Below are positions 12,713 through 23,970 of a stretch of 64,000 nt of DNA, one piece after another. The stretch is taken from positions 46,447,131 through 46,511,130 of the forward strand of contig NC_061119.1 in the NCBI RefSeq assembly GCF_002878395.1, written 5' to 3'. The stretch is from Capsicum annuum. Taxonomy: Eukaryota > Streptophyta > Magnoliopsida > Solanales > Solanaceae. Within the stretch, counting starts at the first letter, position 1; every line of letters starts with the position of its first letter. Made by a program: the position numbers and the translations under genes. Under the pieces are notes generated by a model, which saw only the letters and a program-made list of their open reading frames with translations, was not told where the DNA came from and searched no databases.

Positions 12713-13189
12713 TACCTTATAATAGAACACGTTCATTATATTCTGATGAATCATCGATTATATATTACATTATTATGACTTCAATAGTAACATAATATCA
12801 TTATCTCAACGGTATGATATATATATACACATATTCATTATACAAAGATTATGCATGTTTAACGTCAATTAACGTATATACAAAAGAAAATATTTATTTT
12901 ATATATTGAAACATAAGTAAAAGATGAAGATTATGTTTAACGTAATTTATTTGTTTTATTTGATATATTTTTTAGTATAACTTTTTCACAAAATTTAAGA
13001 TTGATTGATTTTTATTATTATTATTATATTGGTTATCGACTATGTGTGATCAGTGTAATTTCAAAAAATTATATATATTAGATTATATATATAATTATTT
13101 TTTAATAAAAATAACATATATATTTGATTATATATATAATTATTGATTTCTAAAAATTATTTACTTTTTTATTTTTCTTAGTTCAAAAA

Positions 13190-13583
13190 CTGACAACAAG
13201 TGGTAGGTTTTGAAAATTAATTTTTTAAAATTATAAAATTGACCACAAGTGGTCAATTTTTAAAAATTATTTTTTTTATTTTAATATGTGGTTGGTTTTT
13301 AAAAATAATTTATTATTTAATTTAATAAAAACCGACCACAAGTGGTTGATTTTTTTTATCTTTTGTCAATTTTTTATCTGTAAAAGAAATAATAATTAAT
13401 ATAACAATTATTGAAAGGATTTTTTTGAAATTTTAAAATACAAAAGCGACCACACGTGGTCGCTTTTTTTAAAATAAAAGTTTTTAAAAATATATATAAA
13501 ATCGACCACAAGTGATCGATTTTTTCCGACCACATTCTCTTGTCAGTTTTTTCTGGTCGAAAATCCTGAATTTTTTAGTAGTG
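13190..13583 (-). repeat. CACTA subterminal region and terminal inverted repeat
   Basis: It contains at least five palindromic copies of the GACCAC..GTGGTC motif, exact or degenerate: around 13190-13206, 13238-13257, 13332-13348, 13446-13463 and 13503-13519, plus a half copy at 13528. The block ends with the terminal repeat at 13571-13583. Such arrays in En/Spm relatives bind the small TNPA-type protein needed for excision; here the role is inferred from position and form. Confidence 0.8.
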
Positions 13584-14609
13584 AAGCACAAAGAGATTTT
13601 GGACTTGAGCAATTTTTGAGATTTTTTGTCGTTTCAAGAGATTCATCAATTTGCAAAAACTATTGAATGAGAAGCCTCCTTTTCTATTTATAGTGATGTG
13701 TAAATCAGGACTGAATTTCGATTGAACCAGGTATTTCAGGTACTTTGCACATCTGCATAATTTATTGCATTAACAAATAAAACGGTGCAAAGATGTAACA
13801 GTTGTACCAATTCACCATGAGCCAGGTACCTGGTCCTTTAATAGCAATCGGTCATCATCAAAATGTAAGACAGCACATATACATACTGTTTACAATTTGG
13901 ATGACACCTTTTCACAAAGAGTAACTGTATTTCTTTTTTAAAAAATGAATAATATACCCTTTCACAAAATACTGTGTCTTGTCCAAAAGACATACATCAC
14001 CTCTAAATAAAATAAAATACAAACAAAAGCTCCCTACATCACCCTATACAATAGGATCTTGATAAGTCAAGCTATGAAACAATATTTAAACTATCTAAAA
14101 ATCATATAACTATATGATATTCCATCTGGATGGGATCGCATAATTAAAGTTATGGCCGTAAAATGAAAGATTGGATCGAATAAAGTATAGATGTGAACAG
14201 AATTAGAGTTCACACATCCACAATGCATTTTTAACATACATAAAATGACAATGATTATTCTTTTACTAGCTGGCTGATATTATGTATGGGTCAAGAAGGG
14301 GAAATTGAGAAAAGTAGCAACATCAAATATTGAATCACCAAGAAAATCAACACTTCGTACCTTACATTGAAATTTGGAAATCTTGTTCTGAAGTTTGAAG
14401 TTCCTTAACGCATTATCAGCTTCTTTTCAAAATATGTGTTTATGTATATTGCCTGCTTAATCTTTTCATATCTAAACTAATACGCTAGGCTTTGTTGACC
14501 ATCTTGAAGTACAATTTTCATTGATGGGTGGATAGAGTTCTTCCGAAATCTCAAGAGGACTTGAATACGTAACAGGATATTGTATGTGGTAGAGTGATCT
14601 TACTGTCAC
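13584..14609. other. Unique-looking flank between the CACTA and copia elements
   Basis: No ORF or known repeat was recognised. On the minus strand, complement of 13680-13697 contains a TATA-like actataaatag about 100 bp upstream of the CACTA boundary, so the CACTA may have landed in the 5' leader of a leftward gene; this is weak. The right edge, gtcac at 14605-14609, is the copia target duplication, so this stretch was formerly contiguous with 20497 onward and belongs to the distal upstream region of the heat-shock gene. Confidence 0.5.
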
Positions 14610-15248
14610 TGTTGGGTTTAATTGGTGAGAATGGAAAATGGAGGGACACAACCTTTGAGCAAAAGACATATTGTTATGGAAAAGGTGTGACTGTTCAAAT
14701 AGTTGTGTCTATTCAGAAAAAGACACAATGTTTCGAATGAACAAACATGACTCTTCCAAAGGATACACCTTTTAAGTGAACCATTGCCACCTTTCAGAAG
14801 AGGCATCTGATGGCTATATAAACCTGCTTTCATCCACAGGTTTAGAAATGAATGAAAAAATTTCTGAAATAAAAACTCTTCTTGTCTTCAAAACATTTTT
14901 TGTGATCAATCAAATCATTGAGTGAGTTAGACGAATCCAATTATTTGAGGTACCACTATAGTTGGATTGAAAGTCATTTTATCCTGGGAGGAAGATTCCA
15001 AAACCTCGGGTACAGTGAGGGGAATTATTCCTTAAAGACACTCCGTGAAGTTAGGGGACTTGGCTTTATATTTCTGTTTCGTCTTAATTTCTGAAAAAAT
15101 AAAACACACTTCTTAGAAAGATCACTTTGATCTTGTGTTGAGGATGTTTTTGTACTTCATAGTGTTCTTGTTTTAAACTTGAACTAGTGTTGAAGTTGTT
15201 GTGTCTAAATACAGATTCTTGTACCCAAAAATACACCATAAAATAACA
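14610..15248 (+). repeat. Copia 5' LTR (639 bp)
   Basis: It pairs with 19853-20491 with few differences by eye. The stretch atggctatataaacctgctttcatcc (about 14811-14836) carries a TATA box and is the probable LTR promoter. An aataaaa polyadenylation-like signal lies near 15100. The sequence just after the LTR (atctaaggaataaccc) does not look like the common tRNA-Met primer site, so the primer is unknown. Confidence 0.9.
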
Positions 15249-15507
15249 ATCTAAGGAATAACCCTTGCAGAATCTGTATTGTTTAATTTTGGAGATTAAA
15301 GCTTTAAGCTTTCTACTCCGTTTGAACTTAACTAGTGATTCGAAGACATAAAATATTCATCACAAGTTAAAGATCATTCGGTTGACGATTGGAAGCCATA
15401 AAAACTTCATCGTTAACTAGAAACAAGAAGAAGAGTTTAAAGTTGCTTAACTTTATAAATAGTGTTCTGAAAATACTAAATTTTATTGTCTCTTGGTGAC
15501 AGCAAAA

Positions 15508-18500
15508 ATGACTAACGAAAGTCAAATGCAAGTGCGTCTACGACTGTGGGGGTAACTAGTATTGCCTCAACAAGTCGAGCAAATGCTCCGCAATCAATGG
15601 CACCTGCGGAGAAGCTCAGAAAATTTGAGGGTATTGACTTTAAGCGATGGCAGTAAAAAACATTATTTTACCTCACCACTCTATGCCTTCAAAGGTTCAC
15701 TAGTGAAGATGCTCCTGAGGTGCCCAAGGGAACCTTGGACAAAGAGCATTTCATGATTGTAGAAGCTTGGAAGCACTCAAACTTCCTTTGTAGGAATTAT
15801 ATCTTGAGTGGTCTCAAAGACGACCTTTACAATGTTTACAGTGGAACTAAGATATCGAAGAAATTGTGGAGGCACTAGAACGAAAATATAAGACCGAGGA
15901 TGTGGGAATTAAGAAATTCTTAGTTACAAGGTTTCTGGACTTTAAAATGATAGATAGCAAATCGGTTGTCTCTCAAGTTCAGGAATTGCAAGTAATCATC
16001 CATGATCTCTTAGCAGAAGGTATATCTTTGAAAAATACCTTAGTTGAACAAATTGAAAATGTTCTTAGTACTCACATAAACTGTTATGTAGGTTTGATTG
16101 TGAATGATGCATTTCAAGTAGCAACGATCATTGAAAAGCTACAACCTATATGGAAAGACTTCAAAAACTACTTGAAGAACAAACGCAAGGAGATGATTGT
16201 CGAAGATCTTATTGTCTAACTGCATATTGAAGAGGATAATAAGGCTGCCGAGAGAAGGACAAAAGGAAATTCTACAATTAATGAAGCACATATTGTAGAA
16301 CATGACCAAAACAATTCTAAGAAAGGGAAGAAAGTTGAACAAAGAAGCAATCAACCCAAGAAGAAATTCAAGAAAAAGTGCTTCAACTGTCGTAAAATTG
16401 GCCATAAGTTCACGGATTATCGTGCCCCTAAGAAAGGCAAGAAAAAGGACCAAGCTAATATGGTTGAGTCCAACAAAGAATGTGATGATCTGTGCGCTAT
16501 GTTCTCAGAATGAAACTTGACGGAGAATCCTCGCGAATGGTGGAAGGACTTTGGTGCCACTCGTCATGTGTATGCCAACAAAGAGTTATTTTTGTTATTT
16601 GCTCCAGCTCAAGTAGAAGAAATAATCTACATGGCTAACTCCGCTACGGCTAAGGTAGAAGGAACAGGAAAAGTGGGCTTGAAAATGACTTCAGAAAAGG
16701 TCTTGAAACTTAACAATGTCTTGTACGTTTCGGATTTATGTAGGAACTTGATTTCTGTTTCACTTCTAGACAAGAAAGGATTCAAATGTGTAACCGATCC
16801 TAGAAAAATTGTAATTAGCAAAGGAGAAGTATATGTAGGAAAAGGCTATCTCATCGAGGACCTTTATAAGATGAATGTAATGAATGTTGAAATCAATAAA
16901 AGTTCAAACTCTTCTTACTTGCTTGAGTCATATAATTTGTGGAATGAATGTTTAGGCCATGTTAATTACAAAACATTATGAAAACTGATTAACTTAGAGG
17001 TTTTGCCAAACTTTTAGTGCAATAAATCAAAGTATCAAACGTGTGTGGAATCAAAGTATGCAAAGCATCCTTATAAGTCCGTTGAAAATGAATCTCCTTT
17101 CGCCGAAGTATGTGTAGAGAATGGAATTGTCCATCAAACTACGTCCCCATATTCACCTCAATCTAATAGAATTGCGAAAAGAAAAAATCAAACTTTGAAG
17201 AAAATGATGAATGACTTACTTATAAGTTCTTGTTTACCGCAAAACTTGGGGGGGGAAGGCTATCCTTACAGTCAATTGTATACTCAATAGAGTTCCCCAT
17301 AGTAATACACAATCAATTCCTTATGAGAAATAGAAAAGAAGGAAACCCAACTTGAAATATTTTAAAGTATGGGGGTGTCTAGCAAAGGTCCAAGTTCCTA
17401 TGCCTAAAAGGGTTAAGATAGGATCTAAGACTGTGGACTGTGTGTTCATAGGATATGATAAAAGCAATAAAGAATGTCGATTTTTGGTTCATAAATCCAA
17501 ATATCCGGATATAAATAAAAATACAGTAATTGAATCAGATAATGCTAAATTCTTTGAAAATATTTACCCGTATAAAACTAGACTTGAACAGTCTAGTGGA
17601 AGATCTAAACGACCTCGAGATGAACCAAGTGAGAATGTACATAATGAAGAGTATCAAAGACGTAGTACATGTCAAAGAACTTCTACTACGTTTGGATCGG
17701 ATTTTGTAACATTTCTCTTAGAAAATGAGCCTCAAATATTTAAAGAAGCAATGTCGTCTTCGGACTCATCCTTTTGGAAAGAGGCAGTCAATAGTGAGAT
17801 TGATTCAATCTTAAGTAACCATATGTGGGAATCAGTTGATCTTCCTCCAGGAAATAAACCTTTAGGTTCTAAAAAGATCTTCAAATGGAAAATAAAAGTG
17901 GATAGTACTATTGACAAATACAAGGCAAAACTTGTAGTAAAAGGCTTCAAGTAAAAAGAAGGTCTTGATTACTTTGATACATACTCGCCAGTAACAAGGA
18001 TAACATTGATTCGAATGTTAATTGCATTAGCGGTAATATATGGTCTTGAAATCCATCAATTAGATATGAAAACCGCATTCCTAAATGGAGAATCGGAGGA
18101 AGAAATTTACAGTGGAACAACCTAAGGGTTTTATGGTTTCAGGAAAGGAGAATAAGGTTTGTAAACTTATTAAGACATTGTATGGACTAAAGCAAGCACC
18201 TAAACAATGGCATGCAAAGTTTGACCAAACCATGTTGGTAAACAGGTTCAAGATAAATAAATCTGATAAGTGTGTTTACATTAAAGACATTCTGAATCAC
18301 CAAGTCATTATTTGTTTATATGTGGATGATATGTTAGATCATCAGTAGAGACATTTCTGACATAAATACAATGAAACGAATGCTCAAGAGCAAGTTTGAT
18401 TTGAAAGACCTTGGAGTTGTGGATATGATCTTAGGTATAAGAATCCATAGAACTCCACAAGGGTTGGCATTGTCACAGTCTCATTATATCGAAAATGTAC

Positions 18501-19294
18501 TTGACAAATTTAAGTATATGGAATTTGATATTGCCAAGACTCCATTGGATGTGAGCTTTGCACTTCGAAAGAATGAAGGTGAAAGTGACTCACAATTGGA
18601 GTACGCAAGAGTATTGGGATGTTTAATGTATATAATGAATTATACATGACCAGACATAGCATGCAATATTAGTAAGTTGAGTTGGTACACAAGTACTCCC
18701 AACAAAATTCATTGGATGGCAATGAAAAAAGTTTTGGGGTATCTAAAATACACTCAAGACTATGTCTTGCATTATAATAAATATCCTACGGTATTTGAAG
18801 GATATAGTGATGCAAATTGGATCACTGAATCGAACGAAGTAAACTCCACAAGTGGATATGTATTTACTATCGATGGAGGAGTAGTCTTTTGGAAATCATC
18901 CAAATAGACTTGTATTTCTCGCTCTACAATAGAATCTAAATATATCGCATTGGATAAAGCCGGTAAAGAAGCAGAAGGGCTCCAGAATTTCTCGGAAGAT
19001 ATTCCTTATTGGCCCAAACTAGTAGCACCAGTATGTATACACTGTGATAGCCAAGCGGCAATAGGTAGGGCAGGAAGCATGATGTACAATGATAAATCTC
19101 GTCACATAAGATGGAGACATAATACCATTAGAGAATTTCTCTCTAATGGAATTATCACTGTTGACGTGGTTAAGTCAAAGGATAATGTGTTGGATCTACT
19201 TACAAAAGGCCTATCTAGAGAAGGAGTAGAAAGGACATCCAAGGGAATGGGTTTAAGGCCTAGGACAAGTCAGCATGGCGGTAACTTTACCTAG
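15508..19294 (+). pseudogene. Copia gag-pol polyprotein, broken
   Basis: Starting at ATG 15508, gag is closed after a few codons by a stop and continues in pieces: a UBN2-type gag at 15866-16219, then a zinc knuckle CFNCRKIGHKF at about 16381 whose last cysteine is tyrosine. The protease site reads DFGATRHV near 16549, where DSGA is expected. GAG-pre-integrase (LWNECLGHVNYKTL) follows. The integrase core is largely deleted: the text jumps near 17085 from the zinc-binding end (YKSVENE) to the tail of the core (HQTTSPYSPQSN). Reverse transcriptase spans about 17760-18640 with YVDDM near 18318; RNase H follows with YSDANW near 18810 and a CDSQAAI segment. There are at least five stops or frame changes. 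Confidence 0.9.
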
Positions 19295-19852
19295 CAGACT
19301 GAAATCCCAAGAGCTAAGTTCAAGGAGATCAAATAAAGTTGTGTCTGACAAGTTCAACATTATTAATTACCCAACCCATTCTCATGATGTAGACAATGTT
19401 TAGTAAACAAGGATAAGACTTAAAGTGAAAAGTCTTTCAATGATTATCTAATTGGCAGATTTGAACAAATAGTTTAATCTGTAGGATTGAATGTTTAAAA
19501 ATAACCTATGTAAGGGAGAAGTGGAAGCCGCTTCAAGGAGAATGTTAGTCAAGTTCTATTCTCTAAGCTCTCATGAAATCGAGATGTGTTCAGGGCTAAA
19601 AAAAATAAAACCGTGATAACTATAAACGGTAAAAGGCTGGCTATGTGACATGTGTTGTCTAGGTGTACATTAAAGCTCGATGGTTCCAAGATATCAAATC
19701 TACCGATTGACTGAGTGCATCCAATGCATGTTCACTATGAAAATTTTAAAGAGAAACTCACTTATCCAAATGCAATCAATCTTATCTTGATGATCACATA
19801 CTTGTCCGTAAACTTTTACAAAGAATAGTTATTCCCCATTCATGTGGGGGAT

Positions 19853-20491
19853 TGTTGGGTTTAATTGGTGTGAATGGAAAATGGAGGGATACAACCTTTG
19901 AGCAAAAGACATATTGTTTTGGAAAAGGTGTTACTGTTTAGATAGTTATGTCTTTTCAGAAAAAGACACAATGTTTTGAATGAACAGACATGACTCTTCC
20001 AAAGGATACACCTTTTAAGTGAACCATTGCCACCTTTCAGAAGAGGCATCTGATGGCTATATAAACCTGCTTTCATCCACAGGTTTAGAAATGAATGAAA
20101 AATTTTCTGAAATAAAAACTCTTCTTATCTTCAAAACATTCTTTGTGATCAATCAAATCGTTGAGTGAGTTCGACAAATCCAATTATTTGAGGTACCACT
20201 ATAGTTGGATTGAAAGTCATTTAATCCTGGGAGGAAGATTCCAAAACCTCGGGTACAGTGAGGGAAATTATTCCTTAAGGACACTCCGTGAAGTCGGGGA
20301 ACTTGGCTTTATATTTCTGTTTCATCTTAATTTCTGAAAAAATAAAACACACTTCTTAAAAAAGATCACTTTGTCTTGTGTTGAGGGTGTTTTTGTACTT
20401 CATAGTGTTCTTGTTTTAAACTTGAACTAATGTTGAAGTTGTTGTGCCTAAATACAGATTCTTATACCCGAAAATACACCATAAAATAACA
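19853..20491 (+). repeat. Copia 3' LTR (639 bp)
   Basis: It matches the 5' LTR in length and nearly in sequence; scattered substitutions (for example near 19862, 19930 and 20284) indicate a moderate age. It carries its own TATA box (tatataaacc, about 20060), pointing toward the heat-shock gene downstream, so it could supply an additional promoter. Confidence 0.9.
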
Positions 20492-20740
20492 GTCACATGT
20501 GGTTAAAATCCAATTTTCATCCAATTGTGGACACACAGAGCCAAAGGCATATTTACACAGTACAAGACCTTAGCAAGTGGATTTTTCTCTGTTTTTGTTC
20601 TATTTCTGATAATGAATGTCGAATCTTTCTCATGTTTTCCACACTGTCTCAATCACATCCTTAAGGAATTTCATTCTCTTTCATTTCAACCGTAAACTTT
20701 TTCCATATTCACTTTACATCCCTCTCAAACAAATTCCCAT

Positions 20741-20753
20741 TTCTTGAAACTTC
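20741..20753 (+). promoter_or_regulatory. Heat-shock element TTCnnGAAnnTTC
   Basis: TTCTTGAAACTTC is a perfect three-unit heat-shock element, the site bound by trimeric heat-shock factors. It lies 13 bp before the TATA box and 120 bp before the start codon. A weaker relative (gGAAttTCatTCt) lies near 20666. Confidence 0.9.
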
Positions 20754-20766
20754 TAAATCTTTACAC

Positions 20767-20775
20767 TATATAAAT
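20767..20775 (+). promoter_or_regulatory. TATA box of the small heat-shock gene
   Basis: TATATAAAT lies about 98 bp upstream of the chosen ATG at 20873 and just downstream of the heat-shock element, the usual spacing for plant small heat-shock promoters. Confidence 0.85.
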
Positions 20776-20872
20776 ACCTTACTCTATTCATAATAACTCC
20801 AGCAAGAACTTAACTCCACAAATCATAAGTTTCCTTCTTTACTTTCTTTTGCAAAAACAAAATATAAAAGAA

Positions 20873-22357
20873 ATGTCTCTCATGCCTGTATTTGGTGGTC
20901 GGAGAAATCATGCACACCAGATGCATGATCCTTACTCCGACCACCATGCAAACAAGGTGCATGATCCTTATTCTGACCACCATGCACCTCTGGTTCATGA
21001 TCCCTATTCTCACCACACACGTCCTTATTCTCATCAACAAGCACACCAAGTGCATGATCCTTTTGCTCATGAAGTTTGGGATTCTTTCCACGAATTTTAT
21101 CTCGAAAGTCCTCGATCCCTCATAGCCCCAGCACCATCTTTCCACCATGCACCTGCAACGATGGCTCAAATCGAGTACAAAGAAACACCAGAGGCACATA
21201 TCTTTAGGTGTAACTTGCATGGCTACAAGAAAGAAGACGTCAAAGTACAGGTAGTGGATCCCTTTAGGTTCTTATAACTGAAATTATTACTAGTTTCTTA
21301 TTTTTAACATATACTACTATCATTTTTTCAATTTATATGATATATTTTGACAGCACACGAAGTTTAAAATAGGAAAGAACACTTATAAATGTCTTAGTTT
21401 GACTGAATATAGAGTTTAAGAAAGTAAAAGTGACTTGTGGTCTTAAACTAAAGATAATGTGTATGACGATGTACTAGAATGACTTTTAAATTTGTAGCCT
21501 TAAACATGTCATATAAGATGTTGAAACATTACTCCCTCTGTTTCAATTTATGTGATATTTATCGCGTCTGAGAATCAATTTAGTTGACTTATCTTGAAGC
21601 TTAATTAAATTAGATCAACTCAATAATTTAAAATTACATATTCAGAAACTATACTATAAGTACTATATATACATTGTATTTCTTTTAATGTCGCTATTAT
21701 GATTATATATACATATATATACACACACCTTGAATATTGATCAAATTCACATAATTTGAATCTCAAAAAAATAAAAGAATATCACATAAATTGAGACTAG
21801 GGATTACGGACCAAGTGTGAATAGTGAGATTTAAAAAAAAAAAAAAACATAAATGTACTTTAAAAAAAGAATTAAGATGCATAAATTAAAACAAAAAAAA
21901 GAACTACTAAACATGTCATAATAGTTGTTGACGCTATAAAAAGACTTATGTCAAACATTCAGGGTAAAATGGGAAGTTCAAGTGGCATTATTTTGAAATT
22001 TATAAAAGTGACATTCTTTTTTCCCGAACTATAAAGATGTAATATCCTCTTCTTCTTTTTTCGGAATGGAAAGTTAATTCAGCTAAACCCATTGATTATA
22101 TGCTACATACGTCTCTTATGCAGGTGGAGGATGACAAAGTACTGAAGATCACTGGGGAAAAGAGGATGAAGAAAGAAGACAATTGGCACCATTATGAAAG
22201 AAGCAGTGGAAAATTCTTCACTTCTTTTTCACTGCCTGTGAATTCTAGGGCTGATTATGTGAAGTCATCCATGGAGAATGGAATGCTCACAATAACTGTT
22301 CCTAAGAAGGAAATCCACAGGAACCTCCACCATCTTAGAACTGTTCAAATAAATTAA
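20873..22357 (+). CDS. Histidine-rich small heat-shock protein (HSP20/alpha-crystallin), two exons
   Basis: Exon 1 is 20873-21250 and exon 2 is 22124-22357. The intron 21251-22123 has GT..AG ends in phase 0 and joins KEDVKVQ to VEDDKVLKITGE, giving 203 residues. Small heat-shock proteins are ATP-independent chaperones that hold unfolding proteins. Residues 1-10 (MSLMPVFGGR) resemble the class I start, and this ATG is chosen over an upstream one at about 20849 on that ground. Residues 13-66 form an unusual tandem repeat of HDPYSDHHA-like units with 15 histidines. The alpha-crystallin domain runs from about 98 to 195 (EYKETPEAHIF, GEKRMKKED, ERSSGKF, MENGMLTITVPK), and the tail ends VQIN, an IxI-like motif. 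Typical class I genes are intronless and about 150-160 residues, so the insertion and intron are atypical. It is probably heat-induced, given the promoter. Confidence 0.88.
21532..21804. mobile_element. Stowaway-like MITE in the intron of the small heat-shock gene
   Basis: The left end ctccctctgtttcaatttatgtgat is mirrored by atcacataaattgagactagggat at the right, with TA on both sides (21530-21531 and 21805-21806). Just upstream, 21330-21525 looks like an older, diverged relative (tttatatgatatattttgacag and gtagccttaaacatgtc segments). Together they account for most of the intron's length. Confidence 0.7.
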
Positions 22358-22445
22358 TTAATTAAAAAGGATGAATTTTATTATGGCATGTGTCTTGTTT
22401 GGTACTCCACATATGTGTAATATAATATTGTGGAATGAGAAGTAA

Positions 22446-22546
22446 AATAAAAGAGTAAAATATTTTACTATATATGGAGAAAAAAGAAGATTAAGTTTGG
22501 CATATGCTTGTGTAATGTTAGTAGTAACTAGTACTTCATAAATAAA
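22446..22546 (+). terminator. Poly(A) signals of the small heat-shock gene
   Basis: AATAAA occurs at 22446-22451 and again at 22541-22546, 89 and 184 bp past the stop codon. Either could direct 3' end formation. Confidence 0.55.
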
Positions 22547-22854
22547 ATGGTGTTTCTATATCTTCTTTGATTTTTTTAATTTTGTTTTCCATTCTGATTT
22601 TTGAGATAAATATTATTTTGGTCGTCATTAATGTTGATGACGTAATTACATGATTAAAATTAAGATTTAAATTTTCAAATGAAATAATCATACAAGTCAA
22701 TATGATTTCAAAGCATGCAAAGCTTAAAAGAATGTCAGTGTTACACATCAGAAGTGTTGCCATAAGGACCTCTTCCCAAATGTATAGCTTGTTTAACAAA
22801 TTGGAATCTAAAAGTGTGTATTTTATAAATTTTAAAATCTTTAAAAAAAATTAA

Positions 22855-23127
22855 GGTGTTTGATCGAGTTTTAAAAAAAAAAATGAAGTGTTTTTAAGTA
22901 GCAGTAGCTAGTAGTTGTTTCTCATCTATTTTTTATAGGAAAACAGTAGATTTTATATTAAAGCAATTTGGAACATTAATCAAGTGCTACGTACTGCTCC
23001 AATATGACAAAAGTATTTTTCAAAATAATTAGTCAAACATAAACTGTTCAAATTACTGCTTGAAGTATACTTCCAGCCAAGAATATTTTCCAAAATTAAA
23101 CAAAGTTTAAAAGTTTGACCAAATATG
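22855..23127. mobile_element. Probable hAT-type MITE
   Basis: The left end ggtgtttgatcgagtttt and the right end, reversed (atatttggtcaaacttt), are imperfect inverted repeats of the kind seen in abundant Solanaceae MITEs. The interior has aagcaatttggaacattaatc and agtatttttcaaaataattagtc segments familiar from those elements. No clear 8-bp duplication remains, so it is old or its limits are approximate. Confidence 0.45.
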
Positions 23128-23842
23128 ATATTAATCACCTAACTAATTCTAGAATGAACTGGTGAAATTTTATTCAGGACATGATAGTTGAGACTTGGAG
23201 CACAATAGAGATTAATTGGATTTTGTAGAAATCGTGAAGGGAAAGATTGAAAGAAGCTAAGCTCTATCATGTCAAAAGAAAGAAATGATTGATTGGTCAT
23301 GTATTGGAAGTAGAAGTTACTCCTCATAATTGCAATAAAGAATTGATAAGATATAGTATTTGTGAGGATTAATTATGAATCCCAATTAATTGTGTATGTG
23401 ACAACAATAATAACAAAGAACATATTCGATATAATTTCACAGGTGAAGTATGAAGAGGTATGCTGCTTTTATTTCTTCTAATATCTTAGAAAGTAGAGAA
23501 TTTGTTTCTCATTGATCCTTGACTTATGAAAAAGCAGATCGAAAAGAATAACCGAAGTAAAAAAAATCATGGCAAACTATAGATGATAAACATGATAAAG
23601 CACTTTGGAAGAGAAAAACTAATAATTAAAAAAAAGTAGTGCAATAATTCAAGTACAAGAGACGGTAGATAATACTAGAAATCGAAGGAGGGTAGAAGCA
23701 ACAAAGTAGTGCATGAGACTATAGGTAAATAAATCCTTACATTACTTTCATATTACTACTCCAACTCACTTTCAATTTTCTCCATCTATTAATATACTTC
23801 AACAACCAAATTTCTAGATTATCAAAGCATAGTTGTGATCCC
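23128..23842. other. Intergenic region upstream of the first COPT gene
   Basis: No ORF, RNA gene or clear repeat was recognised. The short open frames are scattered and AT-rich. It contains the upstream region of the gene at 23971. Confidence 0.5.
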
Positions 23843-23850
23843 TATATAAA
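23843..23850 (+). promoter_or_regulatory. TATA box of the first COPT gene
   Basis: TATATAAA lies 128 bp before the ATG at 23971. No other promoter element is certain; one GTAC core (copper-response type) occurs near 23871 in the presumed leader but is too short to weigh. Confidence 0.6.
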
Positions 23851-23970
23851 GAAAAAAATTATCATGTCTAAGTACTCTGTTATTCCAGGGTCTCTAGTTT
23901 CTTATCTACTAATTGGTCCAATTCTTCAAAAGAAACATTTGAAAGCTCAACTTATTGAAAATCATATGTG

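Larger units (their letters stand above)
1..13583 (-). mobile_element. CACTA (En/Spm) DNA transposon, one end, with a nested LTR element
   Basis: The right terminus at 13571-13583 reads, on the minus strand, CACTACTAAAAAA, the canonical CACTA terminal inverted repeat. Inward from it lie several copies of a GACCAC-GTGGTC palindrome (13190-13545 and 11056-11071), typical of the subterminal repeats that bind the element's own regulatory protein. Further in are an 88-bp tandem-repeat block and then a TNP2-type transposase pseudogene reading leftward. The opposite terminus lies outside the window, to the left. The element is dead: its transposase carries stops and frameshifts and is split by the LTR retrotransposon at 457-7709. 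The 3-bp target duplication would begin at 13584 (aag) but cannot be checked without the other end. Confidence 0.85.
14610..20491 (+). mobile_element. Ty1/copia LTR retrotransposon, complete ends, defective coding region
   Basis: Two LTRs of equal length (639 bp: 14610-15248 and 19853-20491) begin TGTTGGGTTTAATTGG and end AAATAACA. A 5-bp target duplication gtcac flanks the element (14605-14609 and 20492-20496). A purine tract catgtgggggat precedes the right LTR. The domain order gag, protease, integrase, reverse transcriptase, RNase H defines Ty1/copia, and the motifs resemble the Tork/Tnt1-like group. Multiple stops and frameshifts make it non-autonomous. It sits about 275 bp upstream of the TATA box of the small heat-shock gene, in the same orientation. 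Confidence 0.92.

Noticed and set aside
20810..21220. Minus-strand 136-codon frame opposite the heat-shock gene
   Set aside because: It is the shadow of the repeated HDPYSDHHA-coding sequence; its own repeats (MHLVC-like) are only the complement of that repeat.
23139..23420. Possible exon before the first COPT gene
   Set aside because: No frame shows Met-rich or membrane features, and a TATA box at 23843 with an intact ATG at 23971 explains the gene without it.
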